Origin: JBKSMP01 sp964582055
GTDB lineage: Bacteria > Verrucomicrobiota > Verrucomicrobiia > Opitutales > UBA9783
Length of the DNA: 64,000 bases
Direction of reading: 5' to 3'
Assembly (NCBI GenBank): GCA_964582055.1
Contig: CAZOPT010000001.1
Location: 1-64,000 of the forward strand
The notes beneath the pieces were generated by a model that was given only the letters and a program-made list of their open reading frames with translations, had not been told where the DNA came from and made no database searches. Below, one piece after another: positions 25,574-34,658 of this stretch. The position numbers were made by a program, and so were the translations under genes. How positions within the stretch are numbered: position 1 is the stretch's first letter; each line of letters begins with the position of its first letter.

Positions 25574-27721
25574 ATGAGTCAGGAACTTTCTTCAGCAAAT
25601 TCGCCGCAGCGTAAAAATCCATTAGAATATTTAAGAAATATTGGAATTGCTGCGCATATTGATGCAGGTAAAACAACAACAACAGAACGTATTTTATTTT
25701 ATACGGGTGTTGTTCATAAAATGGGTGAGGTCCATGAAGGAGCTGCTACAACCGACTGGATGGAGCAGGAACGTGAACGTGGTATTACTATTACATCTGC
25801 TGCTATTAGTTGTGATTGGACGAATAAGGCTGGTTTATTTCCCAATATCCATCATCGTATTAATATTATTGATACGCCAGGACACGTTGATTTTACAGCC
25901 GAAGTAGAACGTTCATTGCGTGTTTTGGATGGTGCAGTAGCTGTGTTTTGTGCAGTTGCCGGTGTTCAGCCGCAATCCGAAACTGTTTGGCGTCAGATGG
26001 ATAAATATCGTGTACCGCGTTTGGCTTATATTAATAAAATGGACCGTACAGGTGCAAACTTTTTAGGCGCTGTTAATGATATTCGTGAAAAATTAGGTGG
26101 AAATGCTTATCCTTTGTTTTTAAATATTGGTGCCGAGGATCAATTTAGGGGACTTATTGATCTTATTGAAGAGAAAGCTTATATTTATGACGAAGCTGAT
26201 CCAAAGGGAATGCGTTATGATGTGGTTGATGTTCCTGCGGAATGCAAGGATGATGTTAAGCATTGGCGTGAAGCTTTAATTGAAGGTTTGGCTGATTTGG
26301 ATGACGATATTGCCACTAAATTCTTAGAAGGTGAAGCTATTTCTTCAGAAGATTTAAGAAAGGCTATTCGTAAGGCAACGTTGGCATTGAAGTTTATCGG
26401 TGTTATTCCTGGAAGTTCTTTTAAGAATAAGGGAATTCAGATGGTCCTTGATTCGGTTGTTGATTATTTGCCAAGCCCATTAGATTTGCCGCCAATGACA
26501 GGAGAACATGATGGTGAAAAGGTAGAAATTGAATCCAATGATAACCATGCACCTGTGGGGTTGGCCTTTAAATTGATGACAGATCCTTTTGTTGGAAAGT
26601 TGATTTTTTACCGTGTTTATGCAGGTGTTGTACGTAAAGGTATGGTTTTGTATAATCCTCGTACGCGTAAACAGGAGCGTGTTAGCCGTTTGGTTGTTAT
26701 GAAGGCTAATGAACGTTTGGATGTTGAAGAAGCTTTTTCAGGTGATATTTGTGCACTTATCGGTCCACGTGAAGTTGTAACAGGTGACACTTTATGTGAT
26801 AAAGAGCTAAATGTATACTTGGAGCCGCCAACATTTCCAGAGCCAGTTATTAGTATGTCGATTGAGCCGAAAACGAAGTCAGACCAAGAAAAATTATCGA
26901 TTGGTTTGCAACGTTTGGCAGAAGAAGACCCTACTTTCCGAGTAAGTTCAAATCAAGAAACTGGACAAACCTTGATTTCTGGAATGGGTGAATTGCACTT
27001 GGATATTATTCGTGATCGTTTATTCCGCGAGTTTAAAGTAGAGGCGGATGCTGGTCGTCCTCAGATTGCTTATCGTGAAACCATTATGCAAGCCACAGAA
27101 GGTGAAGGTAAGTTTATTCGTCAAACAGGCGGTCATGGACAGTATGGTCATGTTATCATTAAAATCGAACCTCTTGAAAAAGGTAAAGGTATTGAGGTTG
27201 TTAATGAGATTGTTGGAGGTGCTATTCCGAAAGAATTTATTAAGCCGACGCAAGAAGGTTTAATGGAAGGTGCTCAGAATGGTGTTGTTGCTGGATATCC
27301 TGTTGTAGATTTTAGAATTCGTATTGTTGATGGAAGTTTCCACGAAGTTGACTCTTCAGAATTAGCCTTTAAAATGGCGGGAATTTTTGCTTTTAAAGAT
27401 GCAATGAAAAAAGCAAACCCTATCTTGTTAGAACCAATTATGAAGGTTGAAGTTACGACTCCTGATGAGTATCAAGGTGATATAATGGGAGATATTAATC
27501 GTCGTAGAGGTCAAATTCAGGGGATGGAAAACAAGGGAAATGCGACAATTGTGAGTGCTTTTGTGCCGTTGGAGATGATGTTTGGTTATGCAACCGATAT
27601 TCGCTCTTTAACAAAAGGTCGTGCTTCTTATTCGATGGAGCCTTCACATTTCGAGCAAGTGCCTTCGAGTTTGTTGAGTAAAATAGTTGAGACGGTGTCG
27701 CGTGCGCCTGCTCGTTCTTAA
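25574..27721 (+). CDS. fusA: Translation elongation factor G
   Basis: A 715-residue translocase GTPase. G1 AHIDAGKTTTTERILFYTG is near residue 27, G3 IDTPGHVDFTAEVERS near 97 and G4 NKMDRTGANF near 155. Domain IV carries RQTGGHGQYGHVIIKIEP. It has full five-domain length. It is flanked by rpsG and rpsJ, with no tuf after it. Confidence 0.98.
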   Translation: MSQELSSANSPQRKNPLEYLRNIGIAAHIDAGKTTTTERILFYTGVVHKMGEVHEGAATTDWMEQERERGITITSAAISCDWTNKAGLFPNIHHRINIIDTPGHVDFTAEVERSLRVLDGAVAVFCAVAGVQPQSETVWRQMDKYRVPRLAYINKMDRTGANFLGAVNDIREKLGGNAYPLFLNIGAEDQFRGLIDLIEEKAYIYDEADPKGMRYDVVDVPAECKDDVKHWREALIEGLADLDDDIATKFLEGEAISSEDLRKAIRKATLALKFIGVIPGSSFKNKGIQMVLDSVVDYLPSPLDLPPMTGEHDGEKVEIESNDNHAPVGLAFKLMTDPFVGKLIFYRVYAGVVRKGMVLYNPRTRKQERVSRLVVMKANERLDVEEAFSGDICALIGPREVVTGDTLCDKELNVYLEPPTFPEPVISMSIEPKTKSDQEKLSIGLQRLAEEDPTFRVSSNQETGQTLISGMGELHLDIIRDRLFREFKVEADAGRPQIAYRETIMQATEGEGKFIRQTGGHGQYGHVIIKIEPLEKGKGIEVVNEIVGGAIPKEFIKPTQEGLMEGAQNGVVAGYPVVDFRIRIVDGSFHEVDSSELAFKMAGIFAFKDAMKKANPILLEPIMKVEVTTPDEYQGDIMGDINRRRGQIQGMENKGNATIVSAFVPLEMMFGYATDIRSLTKGRASYSMEPSHFEQVPSSLLSKIVETVSRAPARS

Positions 27722-27740
27722 TTCTTAATATTTAAAAAAA

Positions 27741-28049
27741 ATGACGGGACAAAAAATTAGAATAAAATTGAGAGGTTTCGATTATCGTACGGTAGATCAG
27801 TCTACGTTTGATATTGTTGATACGGCAAAACGTTCGGGTTCGCGTGTATGCGGTCCTATTCCTTTGCCGACAAAGATTGAGCGTTTTTCGGTTAATCGTT
27901 CGCCTCACGTGAATAAAAAGTCAATGGATCAATTTGAATTGCGTACGCATTGCCGATTGATCGTAATTGAGGATCCAACACCACAGACAGTTGATGACTT
28001 GAAAAAGTTGAATTTGCCTGCAGGTATTGAAATTTCGATACATCTTTAA
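27741..28049 (+). CDS. rpsJ: 30S ribosomal protein S10
   Basis: A 102-residue protein and NusE partner in antitermination. KIRIKLRGFDYRTVDQS and GPIPLPTKIERFSVNRSPHVNKKS are diagnostic. It is joined to the str group (19 bases after fusA) and separated from rplC by 86 bases, which is unusual because rpsJ normally leads the S10 operon. Confidence 0.97.
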   Translation: MTGQKIRIKLRGFDYRTVDQSTFDIVDTAKRSGSRVCGPIPLPTKIERFSVNRSPHVNKKSMDQFELRTHCRLIVIEDPTPQTVDDLKKLNLPAGIEISIHL

Positions 28050-28135
28050 TTTTTTAATTGACAGGGAAAAAATAAACAGATTGATTCTAATGCAGGTTAT
28101 ATAGAAAGTACGGAGATTGCCTGCCGCTTAGTATT
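28050..28135 (+). promoter_or_regulatory. Leader-like spacer before rplC
   Basis: This 86-base gap holds a perfect TTGACA at 28058-28063, but with no convincing -10 at 16-18 bases. It also holds a possible stem GCAGG (28092-28096) with CCTGC (28120-28124). It may carry a separate promoter or a regulatory leader for rplC-rplD; the sequence alone does not decide this. Confidence 0.3.
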
Positions 28136-28768
28136 ATGCAAGATAGATTATTAATAGTGGGAAGGAAGATTGGTATGACGCAATTGTTCGATGCGAACAA
28201 TTGTTTGCAGCCGGTCACAGTTATTGAAGCGGAGCCTTGTTGTGTAAGCCAAATAAAAACTGAAGAAAAAGATGGTTACAAGGCTGTTCAGATCGCTTAT
28301 CAAGAGAAAAATCATATTAACAAACCTACAAGTGGACGTTTGGAGAAAGCAAATATTTCTGAAAAATTGAGCCGTTTTAAGGAGTTTACAACGGATGATT
28401 TGAAAGATTTTTCCTTAGGTCAGAGCTTAAATGTGGATCTTTTTGCCGAAGGTCAGTTGGTGGATGTTGTTGCTACCAGTAAGGGAAAAGGTTTTCAAGG
28501 TGTTGTTAAACGTTATAATTTTAGAGGTGGTCGTGCAACTCACGGTTCTATGACTCATCGTCGTGGAGGTGGTTATGGTCACTTCCGTCGTATGGGGCAT
28601 ATCATTAAGAATCAAAAAATGCCTGGACATATGGGCGCCGTTCGCGTTACCGTTCAAAATTTATTGGTTGTTAAAACAATTCCCGAAAAACGTTTAATTT
28701 TGTTAAAAGGAAGCGTGCCTGGAACAAAGGGTGGCTTTATAATGATTCGCAAATCAAAGAGTTCGTAA
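28136..28768 (+). CDS. rplC: 50S ribosomal protein L3
   Basis: A 210-residue early assembly protein near the peptidyl transferase centre. LLIVGRKIGMTQLFD at the start and FRGGRATHGSMTHRRGGGYG with RRMGHIIKNQKMPGHMG in the middle are diagnostic. There is no obvious Shine-Dalgarno before the ATG at 28136. Confidence 0.97.
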   Translation: MQDRLLIVGRKIGMTQLFDANNCLQPVTVIEAEPCCVSQIKTEEKDGYKAVQIAYQEKNHINKPTSGRLEKANISEKLSRFKEFTTDDLKDFSLGQSLNVDLFAEGQLVDVVATSKGKGFQGVVKRYNFRGGRATHGSMTHRRGGGYGHFRRMGHIIKNQKMPGHMGAVRVTVQNLLVVKTIPEKRLILLKGSVPGTKGGFIMIRKSKSS

Positions 28769-28780
28769 AAGAGGTGAGAT

Positions 28781-29407
28781 ATGAAAATTAAGTTTTACGG
28801 TGTCGATGGTGTTTGCAGCGGGGAGCGCGATTACGATATTCCAAGGTTTGAAGGTGATTATGGGCTTCAAGTTTTAAAAGAAGTAGTTTTGGCTTATCAA
28901 GCTAATTTGCGCCAAGGAAATGCTTGTACGAAAACACGCGGCGAAGTTCATGGTTCCGGTAAAAAACCGTTCAGGCAAAAAGGAACAGGTATGGCTCGTC
29001 AAGGTGAAAAACGTAGTCCGTTGGCACGCGGAGGTGGTGTTGTTTTTGGTCCTAAGCCAAGAGATTTTTCAGTTCAATTGAACCGAAAAGAAAAACGTTT
29101 GGCCTTACAACGCGCTTTATTTGATGCGGTTGTTGAAGGGAAGTTGTTAGTTTTGGAGGCTTTAAAAGATATGGAAGCTCCTAAGACAGCAATAATGGCT
29201 GAAATTTTAAGCAAAGTGGTTGAAAATCATAAAAGTTTGGTAATTGATAGTGAATTTTCGCAAAATCAATTGCTTTCGTTGCGTAACTTAAATCGAATCT
29301 TTTCGGTGGATGCTCATTCGGTAAATGCTTTTGATTTGGTACGTTTTCAAAAAATTGTTATGACAGATCGTGCTTTAGCATCAGTTTTGCAACGTGTTCA
29401 AGCCTAA
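28781..29407 (+). CDS. rplD: 50S ribosomal protein L4
   Basis: A 208-residue exit-tunnel protein. The extended loop TRGEVHGSGKKPFRQKGTGMAR, followed by a basic SPLARGGGVVFGPKPRDF, is the L4 hallmark. In other bacteria L4 represses its own operon by binding the leader RNA. It is 12 bases after rplC with a GAGGTG ribosome binding site. Confidence 0.96.
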   Translation: MKIKFYGVDGVCSGERDYDIPRFEGDYGLQVLKEVVLAYQANLRQGNACTKTRGEVHGSGKKPFRQKGTGMARQGEKRSPLARGGGVVFGPKPRDFSVQLNRKEKRLALQRALFDAVVEGKLLVLEALKDMEAPKTAIMAEILSKVVENHKSLVIDSEFSQNQLLSLRNLNRIFSVDAHSVNAFDLVRFQKIVMTDRALASVLQRVQA

Positions 29408-29420
29408 ACGAGGATAGAAA

Positions 29421-29711
29421 ATGATAGAAGCTTGGAAAATTTTAAAAGAGTATCGTGTAACAGAAAAAGCGAGTAATTTAATTGCACGTGAAAATTGTTA
29501 TACATTTGAGGTAGTTGCCGATGCCAATCGTACTGAAGTTGCTGAAGCTGTAGAAATTGCATTTAAGGTTAAGGTAAGTAAGGTTCGTATTTTGAATCGT
29601 AAACCTAAAGTAAAACGCAGTCGTCTTCGTAAGACTTTGCCTGGAAAAGTTGGTGGTATGAAAAAGGCTATGGTTGTGTTGAAAAAAGGTTATAAAATAG
29701 ATATTATTTAA
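29421..29711 (+). CDS. rplW: 50S ribosomal protein L23
   Basis: A 96-residue protein at the tunnel exit that binds trigger factor and SRP. The pattern EYRVTEKASNLIARENCYTFEV and KVSKVRILNRKPKVKR fits L23. It lies 13 bases after rplD and 10 bases before rplB in standard order. Confidence 0.94.
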   Translation: MIEAWKILKEYRVTEKASNLIARENCYTFEVVADANRTEVAEAVEIAFKVKVSKVRILNRKPKVKRSRLRKTLPGKVGGMKKAMVVLKKGYKIDII

Positions 29712-29721
29712 GGGTGGGATT

Positions 29722-30564
29722 ATGGTATTAGTAAAAACAGTTCCTACAACCCCAGGTCAGCGGTTTCTGATTAAGAATAAGACGGAGATTACAAAAAAAT
29801 CTTCAGAACGCCGATTAACAATGGGTGTTCATCGAAAAAAAGGTCGCAATAATGGGGGTCGTGTTACTTCGCGTCATCGTGGAGGTGGACATAAGCGTTT
29901 ATATCGTATTATTGATTTTAAGCGCAATAAGTTGAGCGTTCCTGCTATTGTTGAGGCGATCGAATATGATCCAAATCGTTCGGCAAATTTAGCCTTGCTT
30001 AAGTATGCGGATGGTGAAAAAGCTTACATTCTTGCTCCAGAAGGGTTGAATATCGGTGATTCAGTTGTAAGTTTGGATAAGCCTGTTTCCAATTATAAGG
30101 TTGGTATGAGTTTTCCGCTTTCTTGTATTCCTACAGCGATCAAAATTCATTCTGTTGAGATGACACCAGGTAATGGTGCTCAATTGGCTCGTAGCGCAGG
30201 TTCGGCATTAGAAATTGTTGGTTTTGATAAAGGATATGCTTCCTTGAAAATGCCAAGTGGAGAAATTCGTTTAATTGATGCACGTTGCCGTGCAACGATT
30301 GGTCGTGTTGGCAATGTGGAACATCAAAATGTTGTTCTTGGTAAAGCAGGTCGTGCTCGTTGGAAGGGGCGTCGTCCATCCGTTCGTGGTTGTGCAATGA
30401 ATCCAATTGATCACCCAATGGGTGGAGGTCAAACAGGTGGTGGTAATCATCCCGTTTCGCCTTGGGGTCAGCTTGCAAAGGGTTACGTTACCCGTAAACG
30501 TAGAAATAAGACGGATCGTTTTATTTTAGTTCGTCGTAATGGTAAAAAGGTTAAGAAGGGATAA
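29722..30564 (+). CDS. rplB: 50S ribosomal protein L2
   Basis: A 280-residue core protein essential for subunit joining and the peptidyl transferase centre. GRNNGGRVTSRHRGGGHKR near residue 40 and the C-terminal block NPIDHPMGGGQTGGGNHPVS, with the functionally important His, are diagnostic. Confidence 0.98.
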   Translation: MVLVKTVPTTPGQRFLIKNKTEITKKSSERRLTMGVHRKKGRNNGGRVTSRHRGGGHKRLYRIIDFKRNKLSVPAIVEAIEYDPNRSANLALLKYADGEKAYILAPEGLNIGDSVVSLDKPVSNYKVGMSFPLSCIPTAIKIHSVEMTPGNGAQLARSAGSALEIVGFDKGYASLKMPSGEIRLIDARCRATIGRVGNVEHQNVVLGKAGRARWKGRRPSVRGCAMNPIDHPMGGGQTGGGNHPVSPWGQLAKGYVTRKRRNKTDRFILVRRNGKKVKKG

Positions 30565-30567
30565 AAT

Positions 30568-30840
30568 ATGTCGCGTTCTTTAAAGAAAGGTTTTTTTGTT
30601 GATCCCAAATTAATGGATAAGGTAGATGCTTGTCAGAAATCTGGAAACAAAAAACCAATACAAACATGGTCGCGTCGTTCTACAATAACGCCGGAGTTTG
30701 TTGGTTTGAATTTTAATGTGCACAATGGGAAAAGTTTTTTCCCTGTGTACGTTACAGAAAACATGGTGGGTCATAAGTTGGGTGAATTTGCACCAACACG
30801 TACCTTTAAAACACATAATCCTCATACGCAGAAGGCCTAA
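30568..30840 (+). CDS. rpsS: 30S ribosomal protein S19
   Basis: A 90-residue head protein. SRSLKKGFFVDPKLMDKV, IQTWSRRSTITPEFVG and HKLGEFAPTRTFKTH match S19. Its stop overlaps the rplV start by one base (TAATG), implying translational coupling. Confidence 0.97.
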   Translation: MSRSLKKGFFVDPKLMDKVDACQKSGNKKPIQTWSRRSTITPEFVGLNFNVHNGKSFFPVYVTENMVGHKLGEFAPTRTFKTHNPHTQKA

Positions 30841-31199
30841 TGAAAGTACAAGCATTAACTAAAAATATTCGTATTTCTCCGTTGAAATTGAGAGCGGTTG
30901 CGAAAGGACTGGTTGGAATGGCAGCACAAGATGCTTTGCAGACCTTGAAGTGGATTCCTCGAAAATCAGCTCGTTTGGTTGCGAAAACTTTAAAAAGTGC
31001 CATTGCAAATGCGGAAAATAATTTTAACTTGCCGGTCGAACAATTGTTGTTGTGTGAAGCAATTGTAGATGAAGGGCCTGCTTTTAAACGTTTTCAGCCA
31101 GTTTCGAGAGGTTCCGCTCATCCTATTCGTAAAAGGACAAGTCGTATTAAAATAGTGTTGACCTCTGATGGGCAAATAGCTCAAGATCATAAGGAATAA
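30840..31199 (+). CDS. rplV: 50S ribosomal protein L22
   Basis: A 119-residue protein lining the exit tunnel. ALTKNIRISPLKLRAVAKGLVG and the C-terminal beta hairpin with RGSAHPIRKRTSRIKIVL are typical. It starts on the last base of the rpsS stop codon. Confidence 0.96.
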   Translation: MKVQALTKNIRISPLKLRAVAKGLVGMAAQDALQTLKWIPRKSARLVAKTLKSAIANAENNFNLPVEQLLLCEAIVDEGPAFKRFQPVSRGSAHPIRKRTSRIKIVLTSDGQIAQDHKE

Positions 31200-31204
31200 G
31201 AAAT

Positions 31205-31825
31205 ATGGGACAAAAGATAAATCCAATAGGTTTCCGTTTGCCGATTCGTCGCGACTGGCGTTCTCGTTGGTTTGCTGCCGGCAAAACTTATATGTCATGG
31301 GTTGCCGAAGATTTTAAAATTCGCAAGTTTTTGCAAAAGAAGTTTAAATATGCTTCTGTTCAAGATGTTTTGTTAGAACGTGCTGGCAATCGCATTCGTA
31401 TTACAATTTTAACCGGTCGTCCAGGTGTTATTATTGGACGCAAAGGTCAAGAGTTGGATAAAGTGAAAGAACAACTACAAAAGTTGGTGAAAAAAGACGT
31501 TTTGTTGGATGTTCAAGAATTAAAGAAGCCAGATTTGGTTGCACAATTGATTGCAGAAGGTGTTGCTTTACAGTTGGAAAAGCGTGTTTCGTTTCGTCGT
31601 GCCATGAAGAAGGCCGTTCAATTGGCGATGAGTACGGGAGCAAAAGGAATTCGTTTGCAATGTGCGGGTCGTTTGGGCGGTGCTGAAATCGCAAGAACGG
31701 AATCCCAACGTGCAGGATGTGTACCTTTGCATACCTTGCGAGCAAATGTGGATTATGGGTTTAATGAGGCTCATACAGTTTATGGTATTATTGGCGTAAA
31801 GTGTTGGGTTTGTCGTGCCGATTAA
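31205..31825 (+). CDS. rpsC: 30S ribosomal protein S3
   Basis: A 206-residue protein at the mRNA entry tunnel. MGQKINPIGFRLPIRRDWRS at the start, the KH-domain GRPGVIIGRKGQELDK and GRLGGAEIARTE are diagnostic. It is slightly shorter than many homologues because the C-terminal basic tail is short, ending at about residue 206. Confidence 0.96.
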   Translation: MGQKINPIGFRLPIRRDWRSRWFAAGKTYMSWVAEDFKIRKFLQKKFKYASVQDVLLERAGNRIRITILTGRPGVIIGRKGQELDKVKEQLQKLVKKDVLLDVQELKKPDLVAQLIAEGVALQLEKRVSFRRAMKKAVQLAMSTGAKGIRLQCAGRLGGAEIARTESQRAGCVPLHTLRANVDYGFNEAHTVYGIIGVKCWVCRAD

Positions 31826-31842
31826 GAAGTTAAGGAAATATT

Positions 31843-32274
31843 ATGGCAATTTTACTTCCAGCAAGAACAAAGTATCGTAAAGTTCAAAAAGGTCGTATTT
31901 ATGGAAACGCAAAAGGCGGTGCTGAATTAGCTTTTGGGGACTTTGGAATTCAAGTTTTAGAACGTGGACGCATCACCGCTGCTCAATTAGAAGCTGCTCG
32001 TGTAGCTATTAATCGACATTTAAAAAGAAAAGGTAAATTGTGGATGCGCGTTTTCCCACATAAGCCGATTACGAAAAAACCGGCTGAAACACGTATGGGT
32101 AAAGGAAAAGGTAGCGTTGAATATTGGGTAGCGGTTGTTAAACCGGGTGTAATTTTATTTGAAGTTTCAGGTGTTTCATTAGCTGTTGCACGTGAAGCTA
32201 TGGGTTTAGCAGACCGAAAGTTAGGTCTAAAATGTCGTTTTTTGAGTCGTGAATCTTTAAGTCAACGTTTCTAA
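31843..32274 (+). CDS. rplP: 50S ribosomal protein L16
   Basis: A 143-residue protein near the A-site tRNA. LLPARTKYRKVQKGRIYGNAKG, KPITKKPAETRMGKGKGSVEYW and KPGVILFEVSGV are the L16 signatures. It is 17 bases after rpsC and 11 before rpmC. Confidence 0.97.
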   Translation: MAILLPARTKYRKVQKGRIYGNAKGGAELAFGDFGIQVLERGRITAAQLEAARVAINRHLKRKGKLWMRVFPHKPITKKPAETRMGKGKGSVEYWVAVVKPGVILFEVSGVSLAVAREAMGLADRKLGLKCRFLSRESLSQRF

Positions 32275-32285
32275 GGAGAATAGTT

Positions 32286-32480
32286 ATGAAAATGAAAGAA
32301 ATTTTAAAGTTGACACAAGATGAGTTGCGCGCGAAATTAGTTTCAACATCGCAGCAATATTTGGAGTTGCGCATGAAGAAGCAGTTGGGGCAGTTAAAGA
32401 GTCCAGCAGAAATTCGTGAGTTGCACAAGGATATTGCAAGAATTAATTTAGTTTTGTCGCAAAAGGCTGCGCAAGCTTAA
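32286..32480 (+). CDS. rpmC: 50S ribosomal protein L29
   Basis: A 64-residue two-helix protein at the tunnel exit. KEILKLTQDELRAKLVSTSQ and LRMKKQLGQLKSPAEIRELHKDIARI match L29. A TAAGGAGAA ribosome binding site is directly upstream. The order rplP-rpmC-rpsQ is standard. Confidence 0.95.
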   Translation: MKMKEILKLTQDELRAKLVSTSQQYLELRMKKQLGQLKSPAEIRELHKDIARINLVLSQKAAQA

Positions 32481-32494
32481 AAAAGGTTTGATAT

Positions 32495-32764
32495 ATGGAA
32501 ACAGTAGAACAGAGAACGCAACGAAAGACATTGGTAGGGGTTGTCAATAATCGTTCCGGTGATAAATCTATTAAGGTTATTTTCTTTTATAAAAAACCAC
32601 ATCCTTTATTTCGTAAGGAAATTAAACGTAAGACCGTGTTACACGTTCATGATGCTGAAAACGCTTGTAATGTTGGTGATAAAGTGGAAATTATGGCTAC
32701 GCGTCCGTTAAGTCGTTTGAAACGTTGGCGTGTAGTGCGTATATTGGAAAAAGCGCAAGCGTAA
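32495..32764 (+). CDS. rpsQ: 30S ribosomal protein S17
   Basis: An 89-residue OB-fold primary rRNA-binding protein. RKTLVGVVNNRSGDKSIKV, the KRKTVLHVHDAENACNVGD stretch and MATRPLSRLKRWRVVRI match S17. Confidence 0.96.
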   Translation: METVEQRTQRKTLVGVVNNRSGDKSIKVIFFYKKPHPLFRKEIKRKTVLHVHDAENACNVGDKVEIMATRPLSRLKRWRVVRILEKAQA

Positions 32765-32785
32765 TTGTTGAGGAGGTTGTAGCAT

Positions 32786-33151
32786 ATGTTGCAAATGAAT
32801 AGTGTGATGGAGGTGGCTGATAACACAGGTGCAAAAAGTGTTGCCATGATCCGTCGCTTAGGTCAGTTGAGTCGGACGGCTCAGGTAGGCGATATTTTTA
32901 TCGGTTCCGTTAAAGAAAGTTCTCCTGAAGCCACAGTTAAAAAGGGGAGTGTTGTTCGTGCAGTAATTGTACGTACTAAATATGCAATACCAAGAGAGGA
33001 TGGTTCTTATTTGCGTTTTGATACAAATGCTTGTGTCATTATTGATGCTAATAATAATCCAAAAGGTACACGTGTTTTTGGCCCTGTAGCTCGTGAGTTA
33101 CGTCAAAAGAATTTTATGAAAATTATTTCTTTGGCACCGGAGGTTATATAA
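32786..33151 (+). CDS. rplN: 50S ribosomal protein L14
   Basis: A 121-residue intersubunit-bridge protein. LQMNSVMEVADNTGAKSV at the start, GSVVRAVIVRTKYAIPREDG and KGTRVFGPVARELR are diagnostic. The start has a strong GAGGAGG ribosome binding site (32770-32776). The stop overlaps the rplX start by one base. Confidence 0.97.
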   Translation: MLQMNSVMEVADNTGAKSVAMIRRLGQLSRTAQVGDIFIGSVKESSPEATVKKGSVVRAVIVRTKYAIPREDGSYLRFDTNACVIIDANNNPKGTRVFGPVARELRQKNFMKIISLAPEVI

Positions 33152-33408
33152 TGAAATATAAGGTCAAAAAAGGTACAGAAGTTGTTGTTATTACCGGTGA
33201 ACACAAGGGAAAAAAAGGTAAGATTTTGGAAGTACTTCGTGATTCTCAACGTGTTGTTATTGAGGGAATTAATTTGCGAAAGAAGTTTTTGAAAAAATCT
33301 CAAGAGAATCCTAACGGTGGTATTATTGAAAAAGAAATGCCTATTCATTATTCGAATATAAAAGTAATTGCTGATAAGGTCGAGATGAAGCAGGAGGATG
33401 CGAAATGA
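33151..33408 (+). CDS. rplX: 50S ribosomal protein L24
   Basis: An 85-residue assembly initiator with a KOW motif, KKGTEVVVITGEHKGKKGKI. It is shorter than the roughly 103-residue enterobacterial form, with the C-terminal part ending soon after HYSNIKVI. It overlaps rplN by one base and rplE by four (ATGA). Confidence 0.94.
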   Translation: MKYKVKKGTEVVVITGEHKGKKGKILEVLRDSQRVVIEGINLRKKFLKKSQENPNGGIIEKEMPIHYSNIKVIADKVEMKQEDAK

Positions 33409-33950
33409 AACAAGTACCTGTTTTAAAGGAGTTTTATTTGAAGCAAATTGTGCCTTCTTTGATGAAGGAACATGGTTTCGAGAACATTCATGATGTTCCA
33501 AAGGTTGAGAAAGTTGTTTTAAATTCTCGTATCGATTCTAGTTTGGATAAGGCTCATATTGAGCAGTTAGTTAAAGAAATGGGGTTGATTGCTGGTCAAA
33601 AACCTTTTATTACAAAAGCTAAAAAAAGCATATCTAATTTTAAATTGCGTGAAGGTATGTCAGCTGGAGTAAAGGTAACTTTGCGTGGTGATCGCATGTA
33701 TGATTTTTTATACCGTTTAATCAATATTGCTTTACCTGTTATTCGAGATTTTCGTGGTGTTGCTAAGAAAATGGATAAACAAGGGAATTTGAATATTGGT
33801 ATTGCAGATCATACGATTTTCCCAGAAATTAAAATTGAAACAAGTAACCGCCAAAATGTTGGTTTAGATATTGCAATTGTTACTAATGTATCTAAAGATA
33901 GTGATGCGTTGTTATTGTTTGAAAAATTAGGAATGGCATTTAGAAAGTAA
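33405..33950 (+). CDS. rplE: 50S ribosomal protein L5
   Basis: A 181-residue 5S rRNA-binding protein. DVPKVEKVVLNSRIDSS, AGQKPFITKAKKSISNFKLRE and VKVTLRGDRMYDFLYRLI are typical. Its start overlaps rplX by 4 bases and a GGAGGA site lies inside the rplX end. Confidence 0.97.
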   Translation: MKQVPVLKEFYLKQIVPSLMKEHGFENIHDVPKVEKVVLNSRIDSSLDKAHIEQLVKEMGLIAGQKPFITKAKKSISNFKLREGMSAGVKVTLRGDRMYDFLYRLINIALPVIRDFRGVAKKMDKQGNLNIGIADHTIFPEIKIETSNRQNVGLDIAIVTNVSKDSDALLLFEKLGMAFRK

Positions 33951-33954
33951 GTAT

Positions 33955-34260
33955 ATGGCAAAAAAGTCTTCAATTGCGCGTAATGCACATCGGGCTAAAT
34001 TAATTGAGAAATATTCTGAAAAACGCAGAGAGCTCAAAGCAAAAATTTTAGATCCAAAAACTTCAGATGAAGAATTTTTTAAGGCTCAGAGAGAATTGGC
34101 TTTGTTGCCACGAAATTCTTCTCGGGTTCGTTATCGGAATCGTTGTTCGATTACAGGACGTCCGCGAGGATATTTTGGACGGTTTGGTGTTTCGCGGCTT
34201 ACATTACGTGAGTTTGCATTAAAAGGTTTATTGCCGGGTGTAACAAAGGCTTCGTGGTAA
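33955..34260 (+). CDS. rpsN: 30S ribosomal protein S14 (zinc-independent form)
   Basis: A 101-residue S14 of the long, cysteine-poor class. The C-terminal half RNRCSITGRPRGYFGRFGVSR keeps only one cysteine where the short zinc form has CxxC pairs. It sits 4 bases after rplE and 4 before rpsH. Confidence 0.96.
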   Translation: MAKKSSIARNAHRAKLIEKYSEKRRELKAKILDPKTSDEEFFKAQRELALLPRNSSRVRYRNRCSITGRPRGYFGRFGVSRLTLREFALKGLLPGVTKASW

Positions 34261-34264
34261 AATT

Positions 34265-34654
34265 ATGGATACGATAGGTGATTTTTTGACAATTATTAGA
34301 AATGCGAGTCGTGCGAATAAACCAATTTGTTGTGCTCAATTTTCTAACATTCGTAAAGGTATTGCTCTTTTGTTAAAAAAAGAGGGATACGTAGCTGATG
34401 TAAAGGAAGGTACAGATGCTCGTGGTTTTAAGAATTTGGTAATTCGTTTAAAATATGTTAAAGGTGTGCCGGTTCTTAATGTTTTGAAGCGTTGCAGTAC
34501 GCCGGGTGCACGTTGGTATGTTGATTGTGAACATATTCCAAGTGTTTTGAGTGGTTTAGGTATTTGTGTTCTTTCAACCTCTAAAGGTATTTTGTCGGGT
34601 AAAGAGGCAAAAGAAATGAAAGTTGGAGGCGAATTAATTTGTAAGGTTTGGTAA
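34265..34654 (+). CDS. rpsH: 30S ribosomal protein S8
   Basis: A 129-residue primary 16S-binding protein and, in many bacteria, the spc operon repressor. MDTIGDFLTIIRNASRANK at the start and GLGICVLSTSKGILSGKEAKE near the end fit S8. It has 4-base gaps to both neighbours. Confidence 0.96.
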   Translation: MDTIGDFLTIIRNASRANKPICCAQFSNIRKGIALLLKKEGYVADVKEGTDARGFKNLVIRLKYVKGVPVLNVLKRCSTPGARWYVDCEHIPSVLSGLGICVLSTSKGILSGKEAKEMKVGGELICKVW

Positions 34655-34658
34655 GGCG

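Noticed and set aside
28058..28086. TTGACA-TTGATT as an S10 promoter
   Set aside because: The -35 is perfect but the -10 matches only three of six positions; kept as part of a leader-like spacer only.
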